Assembly: GCA_030407005.1 (NCBI GenBank)
Contig: JAUDYN010000009.1
Location: 496,001 to 560,000 of the forward strand
Direction of reading: 5' to 3'
DNA length: 64,000 nt
DNA from: Desarmillaria ectypa
Lineage: Eukaryota; Basidiomycota; Agaricomycetes; Agaricales; Physalacriaceae
Position 1 is the stretch's first letter; the number at the start of each line of letters is the position of its first letter. Of this stretch, positions 25,909 through 36,663 are shown piece after piece. The notes below the pieces were generated by a model. It was not told where the DNA came from. It did not search any database and saw nothing but the letters and a program-made list of their open reading frames with translations. The position numbers were made by a program, and so were the translations under genes.

Positions 25909-26939
25909 ATGATATCCTCGCTAGCAGTCCTTTCAGTGCTCACGACGGCGGTCTTTGCCCAGTCTTCAGTGAGTCCCTATACGTTTCAGGATTTAGGCTT
26001 TTTTCTGATTGTTGTCAGTCGTCGGCGGCCTCTGCATCATCGACAAGCAGCCCATTAATTCCGTCGGGTATCAGCACCACTTGCAAGAGTTTTCTCGAAT
26101 CTTTAGACAGTAATCCCAACCTGGCAACATGCACGAAAGCCTTGGCCACTGCGACGTCCCCTTTCGCCCCAGGCAATTCATCATCGGTTTCCTCGTCCTC
26201 CGCAATCACCAACATGCTCAACAGTATCTCTTCTAATTCATGCGAAGAGACCGTTATGAACCCGATGATTGCGAATTTTGGATCGGCATGCCAGACCGAG
26301 CTTGTCACTAGCCCCGTCGAGGCAGTCGTTCTGTTGTACGATACCGTCTATATGATGAATCCTTGGCTTGACGTTCTTGTCACTAAGGATGACAGTGGGA
26401 CATATTGTGTCCTAGAGTCTTACAACGCAGCTACCAATAGTACCTCTAGCTCGGCATCGGCAAGTGGCTACAGCAATGCTGCTGCCGCTGGATCCAACGG
26501 TCTCCAAGAAATACAAGATGCTCTTGTCGTGAATGTAGACTCAACCATCACGCTATCTAGGCGGGCGCAAACCGTCATTGCCACCCCCAACGCGACCACT
26601 TGGACTACGAACGGCATTCCATTCCTCTTCTTCACAAGCTCGCTATCTTCCTCTACTCTCTGCACCACATGTTCGCGCAACGTTATGACCACCTGGATTT
26701 CATGGGAATCAAAGGTGCCATATGCCCCCGCTGCGAAACAGAGTGCCCTCCTGAGTGGCTTGAACGACCTCTATTCAGCCATTCAGACTAAATGTGGAAA
26801 ATCATTCCTTAGCGGTGCTGTCACAGCTGCGGGTGGCCTTGGCACCAGCGATGCTACCCGTGTAGCGGCCAGTGGAAAGGGTTTGGTCAGCTTCATTACA
26901 GGGCTGGCGGGTCTGGCGGTTGTGTCTGTCTTTCTTTAG
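25909..26939 (+). CDS. DUF7729-type secreted, probably GPI-anchored surface protein
   Basis: There are two exons, 25909-25968 and 26019-26939, with an intron GTGAGT...GTCAG, giving 326 residues. The first exon is a signal peptide (MISSLAVLSVLTTAVFAQSS). The mature part is serine-rich with spaced cysteines (TTCKSF, ATCTKA, NSCEET, SACQTE, LCTTCSRN, TKCGKS), as in the agaricomycete DUF7729 family. It ends in a small-residue linker and a hydrophobic tail (GKGLVSFITGLAGLAVVSVFL), the layout of a GPI-attachment signal. It has probable N-glycosylation sites (NSTSS, NATTW). It is likely displayed at the plasma membrane or cell wall. Function is unknown. No frame defects were seen. Confidence 0.85.
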
Positions 26940-29859
26940 GGGGGGAAAAGAACGAAGAGTGGATCGTTGCTGGTTCTCATCGGACTTTCTCCATTCTGTT
27001 CTACTTTTTCCCTAACACGAGTACCATCATCTCTCCTACCATTGCTCAGCCACCTAGCTTTTATACCCATTCTGTATCATTTGATTTACTTTTGGGGTAC
27101 CACCTATCTTTTCTTCACGGTTATCGGTGATATATATTTTTTCAACTTCCATACCGTGATTCATTTAAATCCATAGCCTCCAGCACACGAACTAATTATT
27201 CTTTCTTCATTTGTTGGAAGTTCTATTGCTCCGTTTGTTGGCGGCTGACATCTATACCTTGCTATGTGCTACGTAAATTTTTCAAATGACGAATTCCGTA
27301 ATGAATCTACCGCTTTTCCGACTCAGCCGATGCCAAGTGAGATAGCACAGCCACAAGTACGCGTCGGTACGCGCTTCTCTCCTCTTCCACTGCAATTCTT
27401 CCGTAGTAACAGGGTTCTAGGCTTTTCTCTTCGTCTCGTGCGCCATTTGATTAAGTATTCTTTATATTTTCTGGCTAAGACAAACTGCCCCCCCCCCCTC
27501 ATTTACATCTCTGATTACTTATTCTCATGAAGAGGGCCCGAGGCCGCCCCCACGAAAGACCGAGTATCTCATCCTTGGATTTCGATGCCGCGCAATACCC
27601 TACAAAATGTCAAGGCGATGTCATATTAGACGTAATATTTCTCAATAACGACGAGTATGTTTAGGGTCAAAATTTTCCAGTGCGCATTGCTGAACGTAAA
27701 GTTTTAACCAGTACGAATGGGGTCAAGAAATGGCCGACGCACATCAAACTTCCTGATTATTGTTAATAGGGGCTTGTCAATGCGGCCGAAACACCGACGA
27801 CAGCGACGGAATAATAGACAGAGCAGTCCATGGTCGGACTCCTCGCGTTGCTTCCGAGAAAACCTACCATATGATTCGTAACATAGCAAGATACTACATA
27901 TTTACCTCTCCGCAATATCTGAGTCTTGTCATGACGACCTGGTTATAAGCCAGGATCTGGAGAAGGTCTCATCTTCATCACCCCGACAGCTCAGATGGAG
28001 CATGTGCCTTTTGACGCCTGTACGTCATACGAGAGCTCGCCGGCCGGAGAACCGGCTTCAACAGAACATCGATAAGGTCGAGGAATTAACCGAACATACG
28101 TGGAAGGATCGCGCGGAGCCCATAAGGGACTCCAGAGCTCGTAAGCTGGGTTACAACGGATGGGGAAGAAGGTAAACCACCAAGCCAGGTCTGTGGTTGC
28201 TTCCATCCTGGTGACAAGTTACATATAGATGCTATTGAGAGGTGAAGTTGGAGCCAGAGGTGCAAAAGCACCAGGAAATTCAAGCAGTCAACGAGAACTG
28301 GGCTATTCTGAGGGCCTATCGACACTTGTGCAACGCCGTATGCTGGCTACCGTAAAATAATGACCTGAAGGAGAAACACAAGATATTTTGCTGCGCTCCA
28401 AAACGAGCATTTGACTTTCTACTACTCCGTGTTCCGAGGACATGTTGCACCCGGTACGTACTAGTCCGTTGATCAGGCCAAGTCTGTGGTACATGATATT
28501 AATATCCACAGAGTTTCCTCAGCAGGCACCTACCGGCTTTCGCCAGAGCTAAAAGCTACCTGGAGCGACCTATAGTTGGAAGAGGAAGTGAATCGACAAT
28601 GAATCTTAAGCAGCTGTCCAAGAAGTCGTTGAGAGGATGAAACAATAATATTATGCCAAGGTCCAAAAGGCCTGTGAGCTGATCAAGTAGGGTATGATTA
28701 AAACCCGAACTAAGTAGCTTACTCATGTTGATCAACTCGCTCTAAGCACCAACGGGGATTCGCCTCCAGTTATTCTAAAATATTACTTAAAATGCCGTGT
28801 CTCATTGCGAGGGTCCCACGAATAATCTGAGCAGCCTAAAATCGGGAGTGAAAGATTTGATGCCAAAAGCACGATATATAGCTCCTCAAGTCTAGGTCAT
28901 TGAAGCATTTACTATTCCTACCGTGTAAGAACCCATACCCATTTTGCCCTTCACATTTATTGAGACTCGAATTAGCACGCTCCATAAGGAAATATATCAT
29001 TTGGACCCTATCATGCAGGGGCCTCCTGATCGTGCGCGTGCACTCCATTGCGACGTACCTCACAAAACCTATTTAATATCCTACAGGCGCCGTGAAAGAA
29101 TCCGTGGAGCGGGTGGTGTACACTGCGGCCCGCTTCTCATGATCACTATCAGGGATTGTTCCCGAATTCCGTTCGACACGCATCCTCAGATGAAAGAAGA
29201 ACATCAACTATAGTCTCGACCAATCCAATCGGCGAAAACGGACCTGAAAGAGGTTTAAGAAGTTTTCGAGGATTCATATTCGCGCGGTTCTTGAGACGAT
29301 CGTGTAGTCCCCCAAAATATGATGGAAAATGTGAGCGCATAGGTGTAATTCCCTCGAGATGAACACAACTGATGGTAAATCATATTGATGGAGGGCCCAG
29401 CTGGTCAAGATACGAGATAGTTGGGACGTTGAATGGCGGTGATAAGGCTGATACTTACCCAACCACCACCTCAGATTGGGTCATGTGGACTGATTCTCAA
29501 ACATGCCTTGTACACGCCTTCGTATGCGACGAGGGTAATTGTATGGATACCGGTTAACCTTTCTCTAATCTTACCGTTGTGCGCCGCAGCCAAATAGCAC
29601 CGCCACTGCTTAATTCCCGATCGAAACTCCACTGCCGCCGGTAGTGAAGGTGCAAATCTTTTTTGGCTTTCAATTGCGCGGGATTCCGTTGAACGCGCGG
29701 GAGTGCCTCTCTTCGACTGGTTTCCGTGGTAACGATTCTAGAAACAACTTTCCCATTGAACTGTAGTTTCATACAAACCAAATTTGTGATTTCCGTTTCG
29801 TTGCTAGGACCAATGATTTGAGGATGATGGATCTGCTAACGGTCTTTTTAGTGTCAGTA
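26940..29859. other. Gene-poor 2.9 kb, decayed
   Basis: The first 250 bp are pyrimidine-rich 3' flank of the DUF7729 gene. A run of about a dozen C occurs at about 27488-27499. Short frames at 27990-28325 and 28944-29557 do not connect, and no motif is recognised. No terminal repeats were found. Confidence 0.35.
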
Positions 29860-30900
29860 TTATGTCGGCCCCACTGAAGGCGTCCTTAAAAAAGCGTCAC
29901 GGCACGCCGAGCTTCTAAAATCTATTGCGACACTGGACTACGTGCCGCCCGCACTAGAACAACAGACACGGCACCTTTCAGATCTGCAATCGCAGGTGAA
30001 GAAGTTGACTCAGGACCTCATACAAGTACAGTGAAAAACCAAGAAGGAGTGCCATGAGTTTCAGGATTTAAAAAACTCGAAGGGGAGGAAATTATGGTCA
30101 AAGATGGCCGGGAAAAAGGATGGATTTCAGGCGAGGATCGATAACACTGAATGAAAGACAATGTATTTTTACCTATGTGTACATAGAAAATATTTTTAAT
30201 TTTTTACTATTTTCTGTAAAAGTTGCCAAATACAGTGAAAAGTTTTAAATATTTATACAGTTTTTTTTTCTCCACAAAAATACCAAAAAGAAACTTTGAA
30301 TATTTTCTGCGTATTTGTAGGTAAAAATACTTAAATTTAGTGCAGTGTAAGGAGGAGATTCTCATTTGAAGTTCCAGTTTTGTATCGTCAGGCAGATCAA
30401 GAGTAGGGAGTACGTCGAAGCATTGGAGAAAGAAATGGTAGAGAATGGAAATGTCGGGATATTCGAGCAAATGATTGTGGAAGCTTTAGCAGTGGTGCGT
30501 TGGATAATGCTTATCATTCACGCGTGAAATCTAACGTTTCTCCACAGAAAGGTCGAATTGTCTGAGAATTTGGAGAAATATACAGCACTGAAAAAGGAGT
30601 TGCAAAACACGCATATTTAATGGATGTACGTGTATGACGTTTATTGCATCCGAAAAGTTTAAGCGAATGCAGAATTCTCTCACGATGATGAATTGGAGCA
30701 GCAGGTAGCTATGGCTGAATCCACACATGCACGGCTGCTAGCGCAAGTGAATTCAGATTCTCAGGCAGTCAAGTTACTACGTCGGGCAGAAAGCAAGATG
30801 CAGGCAGCCCAGAACTGTTGTGAAAAACGGGGAAGGAGATCAGTTCGTTCCCAGTTAGTACATGCGCGGTGTCAGGCCAATAGTATTGCGCTTGGCTGAG
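29860..30900 (+). pseudogene. Decayed coiled-coil protein gene, interrupted by a MITE
   Basis: The plus strand reads YYVGPTEGVLKKASRHAELL, then LEQQTRHLSDLQSQVKKLTQ, then a TGA at about 30034 followed by KTKKECHEFQDLKN. After the MITE at 30145-30347 the heptad-like coding continues: REYVEALEKEMVEN, LSENLEKYTALKKELQ, then DELEQQVAMAESTHARLLAQ and SDSQAVKLLRRAESKMQ. Several stops and a frame change separate the pieces. A further E/A-rich segment (KAVTEALDKACEHL, VDLAEAATVWLKV) at 31478-31690 may be its C-terminal part. The high E/K/Q/L content predicts coiled coils. I know no function for this type. The gene is dead. Confidence 0.6.
30145..30347 (+). mobile_element. CACTG-ended MITE, copy 2 (203 bp, TSD TAA)
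   Basis: It starts CACTGAATGAAAGACAATG and ends AAATTTAGTGCAGTG. It is flanked by TAA at 30142-30144 and TAA at 30348-30350. The two ends form an imperfect inverted repeat: GTATTTTTACCTA near the 5' end and TAGGTAAAAATAC near the 3' end. It is the same family as 10229-10422. It sits inside the coiled-coil relic. Dropping the element and one TAA leaves the reading frame continuous across the site (...ARID then KEEIL), which supports the exact boundaries. Confidence 0.85.
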
Positions 30901-31987
30901 CTCTGCAAACGCATGCAGATGTACACTACTGTACCTACTTGTATACTAAATGCTAATTTACTAGAATCTTCTACAACTTTCCTAATACTTCTCCCTTAAT
31001 CAGCAAGTTCGGCATGATGCCGGATTGCCATCATATCGGCTCAACTCTCAAATTCCAACAAGAACAATGAAGGAAGCGGTGGAAATGTCTTCTTACGGCA
31101 TGCCTTTTATACCGCTCAGTTGAATGTATTTTCTTATCCTCTGATTAGACATCAGGTCCAACAGTTGGTGACTTGATCCTGCAGAGTACAAATCAGTTGT
31201 GCTCATGTAAGACACTAGCTCCGTTGAAGTAATGGAACGGTCGGCCCCAGGACAGGCCGAGTTTCGCTCATCCTAAGTAAAGGTGTTAATTAAACAGGGG
31301 CGGAATGTGCCGCCTCTGGTACAGCTCATGCCCAAATTCGAGATACCCGCTGCGTACGTTGTTCGCTTTTAATCATGGCTAGATTCTTTACAAACTGGCC
31401 TTACATACCAGCTCTTTCTGGAACGATGTTTTCTTTGGCAACACAATGTCTGGTATCAACAGGCACTGGGGCTGCTTTTGAGCGAATACCGCACTAATGT
31501 ACATTATTCAGGCGAAATGAAGGCGGTCACTGAAGCCCTGGATAAGGCCTGCGAGCACCTGAAGGTCGGGCTTGGCGCCACAACTTCTCGGGCGGGGACG
31601 GGCGGGGTTGATCTAGCTGAAGCTGCTACGGTTTGGCTGAAAGTCGTACTAGTCTCGACGCGTTTAGGAGGTGAATTTTTGACAAGGTAACGGGGAAAGT
31701 GGATCTGTCGGCTTACTGTGAATACCATTGGAAGCGCAGTATGCCGACATCTCCAAGTTACAAGGAAGGTACATCGATCACCTGAACAATAGACAATCCG
31801 TTCGCTTCCCTACTGTTGCAATCATGATGCGTGTGTCGGTCCGCGTTCAAGTTTCAGGATTATAAATATGATATTTTGTATTAAGGATTGGAAAGAAAGT
31901 AAAGAAGAAAACGAGAGCTTTAGTATCGTAATGCCTGGTGAATGATATGGTTAAATGATAACGGCAATGTGTGCTATTCACGCGGCC
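30901..31987. other. No intact gene; tail of the coiled-coil relic
   Basis: Apart from the 31478-31690 frame noted with the coiled-coil relic, frames are short. 31740-31987 is the 3' flank of the DUF202 gene. Confidence 0.35.
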
Positions 31988-32494
31988 TCATATTTGGAGA
32001 ATAAGAACAAGCAGTCCTATCTCCACCGCAGCGACGATACCAGATACCGCGAGTACTATCCATCCTGCCGTGATGAATGGGCGTCCAAAGACACGAGTAT
32101 TCTCCTGCCCGACGGTCTGTATGGGAACCTTCGACGGGGCATTAGAGTTTTCAGCATTGACACGGGTATGTACACTATCTCCATCTGCCTCCGCCTCCGA
32201 TGATTCTGGTTGGGGTTCGGGTTCCTGAGGGTCCGCAAAATCGTGCTGTGAATGACGGGATCGCAGAAAAGCGATGATGAAGAGGAGGCATCCCAGGATG
32301 GCGAAAAGAAGTCCAACTTTTGATTGTCAGGAACAGGGTAATTGACTGAAGGGGGGGAAGGACATACCTTTGTAGAATCGATGGTCGAATAGACGGAGAA
32401 TGGTCAAGGCATACCCAAGGTTACCCATCGCGGATCGACTATACGCCCCGTGAAAAGTCCTTTGGCGTGCTCTGAGCTCAACGAGTTCACTCAT
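31988..32494 (-). CDS. DUF202-type small membrane protein
   Basis: Exon 32494-32368 and exon 32316-31988 are joined by a GTATGT...AAAAG intron and give 151 residues. Three hydrophobic segments are seen: one around SAMGNLGYALTILRLFDHR, one at VGLLFAILGCLLFIIAFL followed by the basic RSRHSQHDFAD, and the last at ITAGWIVLAVSGIVAAVEIG to the C-terminus. A charged linker (ESSEAEADGDS) lies between the second and third. The R-T-F/L-x-x-A-x-x-R-x-x-x-x-N start and three-helix plan fit DUF202 (YidH-like) proteins. These are eukaryotic endomembrane or vacuolar proteins of unclear function. Upstream, a possible first exon (MSNTSRRY at about 32618) cannot be joined in frame, so the N-terminus is uncertain. 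It is divergent from OXA1. Confidence 0.6.
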
Positions 32495-33013
32495 ATCGGT
32501 CGTGTGAAAGGATCCGGCTCTATGACCCCTGCAGAATGTGAATGCCACGGTCTGTCGCAGAGTTCTGGTCTTAATACGTCATAATATCGTACCTATATCG
32601 GCGGCTGGTGTTGCTCATTGTTGAGAGAGAAAAAAATCAAAGAAAAAGATGGGGCTAAACAGATTCCTGGAAGGAGGTGAGAAAGGGTGGTGGTGTTGAT
32701 CACGGAGCCGAATCTATTTCAAATTATGAAAACAGCAATCACCGCTTCGATCACATGATTTTCGTTTTTTTTCTTTCTTAACATCAAGTCGGCAGCATCA
32801 AGACCTAGGTCCGGCTTGTTACAGCGCTGAAGAACGTTTTTCCTGTGGGAGAACCTTACTAGTACGATAGGAAGGCAGTAACTGCGCTGGAGCTTGAATA
32901 TGCAGTGGTCCGTATTTGGCAGAAGCCAATACCTCAAATTTCCTGTACGAAGGTACGCGAACTTTCGTCTCCCTAAAGGACATAATCAACTCTCTTATGT
33001 TATCTTAGAATAA
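32495..33013. promoter_or_regulatory. Divergent promoter region, DUF202 gene / OXA1
   Basis: This is the 519-bp spacer between the two start codons. It holds the candidate upstream DUF202 exon on the minus strand and no other gene. No clear TATA element was picked out near OXA1. Confidence 0.35.
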
Positions 33014-34325
33014 ATGGAACAATGTGTAACTACCCTCTTACGCGGCTGTCATCGGTAGGTTACCATCTGTCTCGTCTGTTTCAACTGAACAAGTTTTGAC
33101 AGTCGAACTGCGTAAGCGGCCGTAAATATGCGCTTCAAATTTTCCTGGATTCGCGCAGTTTCTCTAGTACGCCACTTCGGGTGCCTTCAGAATCCGAAAT
33201 AGTAGACACTCCTGCTGGCTCAGTTACAGCGATATTACCCAATGCACCACCCTCTCCTGTGCCCCCTCCCGTCGTTACAGAGCCCCCATCTATACCAACC
33301 GATGTTGTCTCCGAAACCGTCAATGCCATCCCACCTCTCCAGTACGGTGATCTTGCCTCACTAGGCCTCGTCTCTTGGTCACCTCCCTCATTCTTCCGTT
33401 TGATGTTCGAGGGGATCAACGTCACTACTGGCCTGCCCTGGTTCTGGACCATCATAATAGGCTCCATCATCGCCCGAGGGATCGTTGTACCCTTCGCCAT
33501 CAGTGCCCTCCGCCAGAACCAGCGCCTTGGGGTAATCTCACCCAAGTTGAAAAATCTGCAAGAGAAGATGACTTTGGCGAAGGAGAGGAAAGACACTGTG
33601 ATGCAACAGAAGTCTGCATTGCAGATTGGCACACTGATGTCGTCGGCTCAGGTTAAGCCGATGATGCTCATCCTGGGCCAGGCGGTCACGTTCGCAGTAT
33701 CGGTTTCTACTTTCTTGGGCGTACAGAAGATGGTGGCTCTCCCTGTCCCTCAGCTTACCCAGAGCGGTTTTGTCCTCCTTCCCGATTTGACAACATCAAT
33801 GCCCATACCAATGAACCTCATGATCGGGTCTTTGATATTTCTCCAAGTTCGGGTAAGTCTCTGGGCTTGACGGTTAAAATTTTAAACCATAATTCTGTCC
33901 ACAGAATCAAATGTCAGAATCGACGCTTTCAACGCCTGAGTACGTGGCCAGGATGAACGTTCTGAGTGTGTTCTTCCCGGCGATGTCCACCTTGGCTATC
34001 TGGGGAGTAGGAACGTCGTCTGTGAGTGTTCCGTGTGACAGCTATTTCTTGTGCACGCTCTTATTAAATCCCTATACAGGCGGTTGGCCTATATCTTCTG
34101 GTAACGACAGCGATGTTGTCGCTTCAGTCCCTTATACTTCGGCATCCTGCGGTAAGGCAACGGTTGGGCATACAGGCCTTTAGAGATGTGACTTTCCCCA
34201 CCCCTGCGCGCTTGCAGTCGGACTTTCGTTCTGTCGCTAACGAGTTGAAGGAGTGGTACTTCAGCAAAACTAGGCCGCGGCCGTCCAAACGCTCTCTGCG
34301 ATCGAGCGTAAAGCCTAGGCGGTAG
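33014..34325 (+). CDS. OXA1: Mitochondrial inner-membrane insertase OXA1
   Basis: Oxa1/YidC/Alb3 insertases place proteins into the mitochondrial inner membrane. The exons are 33014-33054, 33103-33111 (9 nt), 33159-33852, 33905-34021 and 34080-34325, giving 368 residues. The N-terminus, rich in R/T/S and poor in acids (MEQCVTTLLRGCHR...FSSTPLR), is a good mitochondrial presequence. Core family features follow: PPSFFRLMFEGINVTTGLPW, WTIIIGSIIARGIVVPFAI, the basic coiled loop (SPKLKNLQEKMTLAKERK), SSAQVKPMMLILGQAVTFA, LLPDLTTSMPIPMNL and ARMNVLSVFFPAMSTLAIWG. The C-terminal tail is basic (SKRSLRSSVKPRR), as expected for ribosome contact. The 9-nt exon is optional, because skipping it keeps the frame. 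It appears intact. Confidence 0.9.
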
Positions 34326-36269
34326 TATAAACCTTATTAATGGGAAATGTATTGTTCTGTTCTGAAAGGTCACATCAGTGCCATCAACTCATCTCGGCAG
34401 TTCTTCCACTGTCGAAGTACAGATGCCTGTTCGGAGAAGAAGTCTCGGGTTTCAATCGATTCCATTAACTCCAACCGACCAGCTATTATTAGGCTTTGCA
34501 TGGTCCCATTCGCGCCAAGTCATGCCACCACCACGTTACACACCACCTGCCTTACGGTGCCTAGCCTTAGTTGTCCTCCTCTAGCACAGTCGGCGGTGTT
34601 TGCATATTCACACAGCGTTAAGAAGCTTGAACCTATTGAAAAGGGCGCTTCCGTATCATCAAAGACCAAGAGCCCTCCAACTCGATAATACTGCCGAGCA
34701 CACCAAGGCGGCCGATGTTCAAGGATATCACCTCACCATCTATTTCATGTCCCTGTGTTTCCGACGAAAACATGGTAGGTTATGTGAAGGGGGGGAGGAA
34801 TATGGTTTTGTTAGTTGTTATTAACTCTTGGATAGAAACGTAACAACATCGGTACTGCAAAGAGCTATCTACGAGGTGTACTGAACTCATGAGTAATCCA
34901 CGATTACTGTTTTGGGGCTGAATGTGTCAAATTCGGGATATGTCCAAGGAAGAGTGGTAGTGGACGACGAGATTGATCCTCGGCCTACTCGATAATCCTT
35001 CCAAGACGAGAAAACGTGGGATTTCAGCTTTGGGCTCGATATCAGTGGTCAGCGGGGTTACGGCAGACTTACATCTCCGAGACGCCGGTGGAACGTCGAG
35101 GGACACAACCCTCCATTATATGGCTTTCTGGTGTCATTGATGACACCAACTGACTTCCGCAGCTCCTGAGCTGATACACCCAGGGCGCCGATAGTGTTGC
35201 TCAGCATGATCATTACAGAATGTAATGAGCGGAAACGAAGAACCTTTAATGTCAGCAAGTGCCCCGATGAGGATTCCAGACAAAAATACAAGACTCGCCC
35301 CCGGCTCTGGGGCTCTGAATTGGGACGTTTGCATAGCAGGCTATGCTTTGAGCGACCAGGGGTACTACAACGTGGTGGTCTCCTAGATATGAGGCGCGAG
35401 CCGCAGAGAAGATGCGTGTTTGGAAATGAATTATGTACTTTCACGTCCGAAGAAAGAGCAAACTGACACTGTAAGCGTTTACTTCATTCAGCACATCCCC
35501 ATCGAATCGAAACTGGAAATTCATCGTAATAATCACTCCACACGTCAAGCACAACACTAGCAACCTAGCCAAGGTATTTCTCCGCGTGCGAACGCTCCCA
35601 TCTCCTCCGACTTGACACGACTGATCCAGATCTTGTCATTCTTCTCCTCGCGCAATACTGAAGGGACGTCTAAGACCTTGAACCTAGGATACTACGCATT
35701 GGTCAACGCCCTATCCAAAGGCCCTGCCTAGATATCAATACTCTATAGGGAAGTCTTCCTCCAGCTTGAGGTAAATGCGCAGGCGGGTCAAGGCTGCGGC
35801 TACTACTAAAACCAATTCGTGTCACTGCGAGGGTACTCTCAGAAACGATGCTAGTTATGCAAGGGACCCTAGAGACGTCGGGTAGCTATTGATCACGCCA
35901 GTTGAACGCTAAGTGAATGATAAATATGGGTAAATGGTAATTAAGCCAAAGAACTTACTTCCAACCCAGATATCGCTCGAAATTAGTTCAAAGTTGAGGG
36001 TGTTACGAACGGCTGCCGGGATCCGTTAAGCTTTTCGGCTCTAGCTCGAGGTACATACTGGAGAGGTAACTTCCCTAGGCTCCGGAGAGCTCACATCTAA
36101 CTCCTCTAAGGATGGTCCTGCGGCCATACACATTGTGTTTCTCGCCTCCCGGCCCGCTTTGACGCGGGTCATTGACAATAATGTGAGAGAAGGCAAATTG
36201 GAAAGGTTACGGCCGCTTGTCCATCATCACGTTGTCAACAATGAGCGAAGTGGCAGAGGTGGTCCGCTA
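34326..36269. other. No intact gene
   Basis: This is the 3' flank of OXA1, then stop-rich sequence. The minus frame 35444-35058 contains a leucine-rich piece (HLLTLKVLRFRSLHS) that could belong to the F-box relic upstream, but the link is not proven. Confidence 0.35.
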
Positions 36270-36663
36270 GGTATCCCCGGCAGCCTCGTTTAGGGAGTGC
36301 GTGATGTGAAGTGTCTCGAGGTGAGGAAGACGGTTCAAGGGCAATCGTCGAACGGCGCTATGACAGGGGTTCCGAAGCCTCTCAGCCCTGCCTTGCTCGC
36401 GGTTAACGCACATCTTCCTCGCGTTCGTCTTCTGGTGTGGTTCATCAGTATTGGACATTTTCTTCTGGGAGAAGGGTGATGTGGAGGTTGGGGCTGGAAC
36501 GGCAAGGGACGCCATGAGTACGGTCCATAGGCTGGAATGTGGTTGATACGTGGATGTGACAAAAGAGGTAGGCAGTTGCTCGACGATAAAAGGTGTAGGA
36601 GACGATGGGTAGGGCTGATAGAGAAACTGGCTCGTCGATGTGTTCTGGAGGTAGTTCTTCCAT
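36270..36663 (-). pseudogene. F-box relic (same type as 38060-38932 and 56257-57545)
   Basis: The start MEELPPEHIDEPVSL resembles a degraded F-box (compare MNTLPPELTDLIVDKV at 56257). TAYLFCHIHVSTTFQP follows. Further along, in another frame, HLETLHITHSLNEAAG matches HLEMLHITHSPNGLG of the relic at 56257-57545. The frame shifts between these pieces. No complete protein can be made. Confidence 0.5.

Noticed and set aside
27488..27499. Poly-C run as a functional element
   Set aside because: It is an isolated homopolymer in gene-free DNA with no associated structure.
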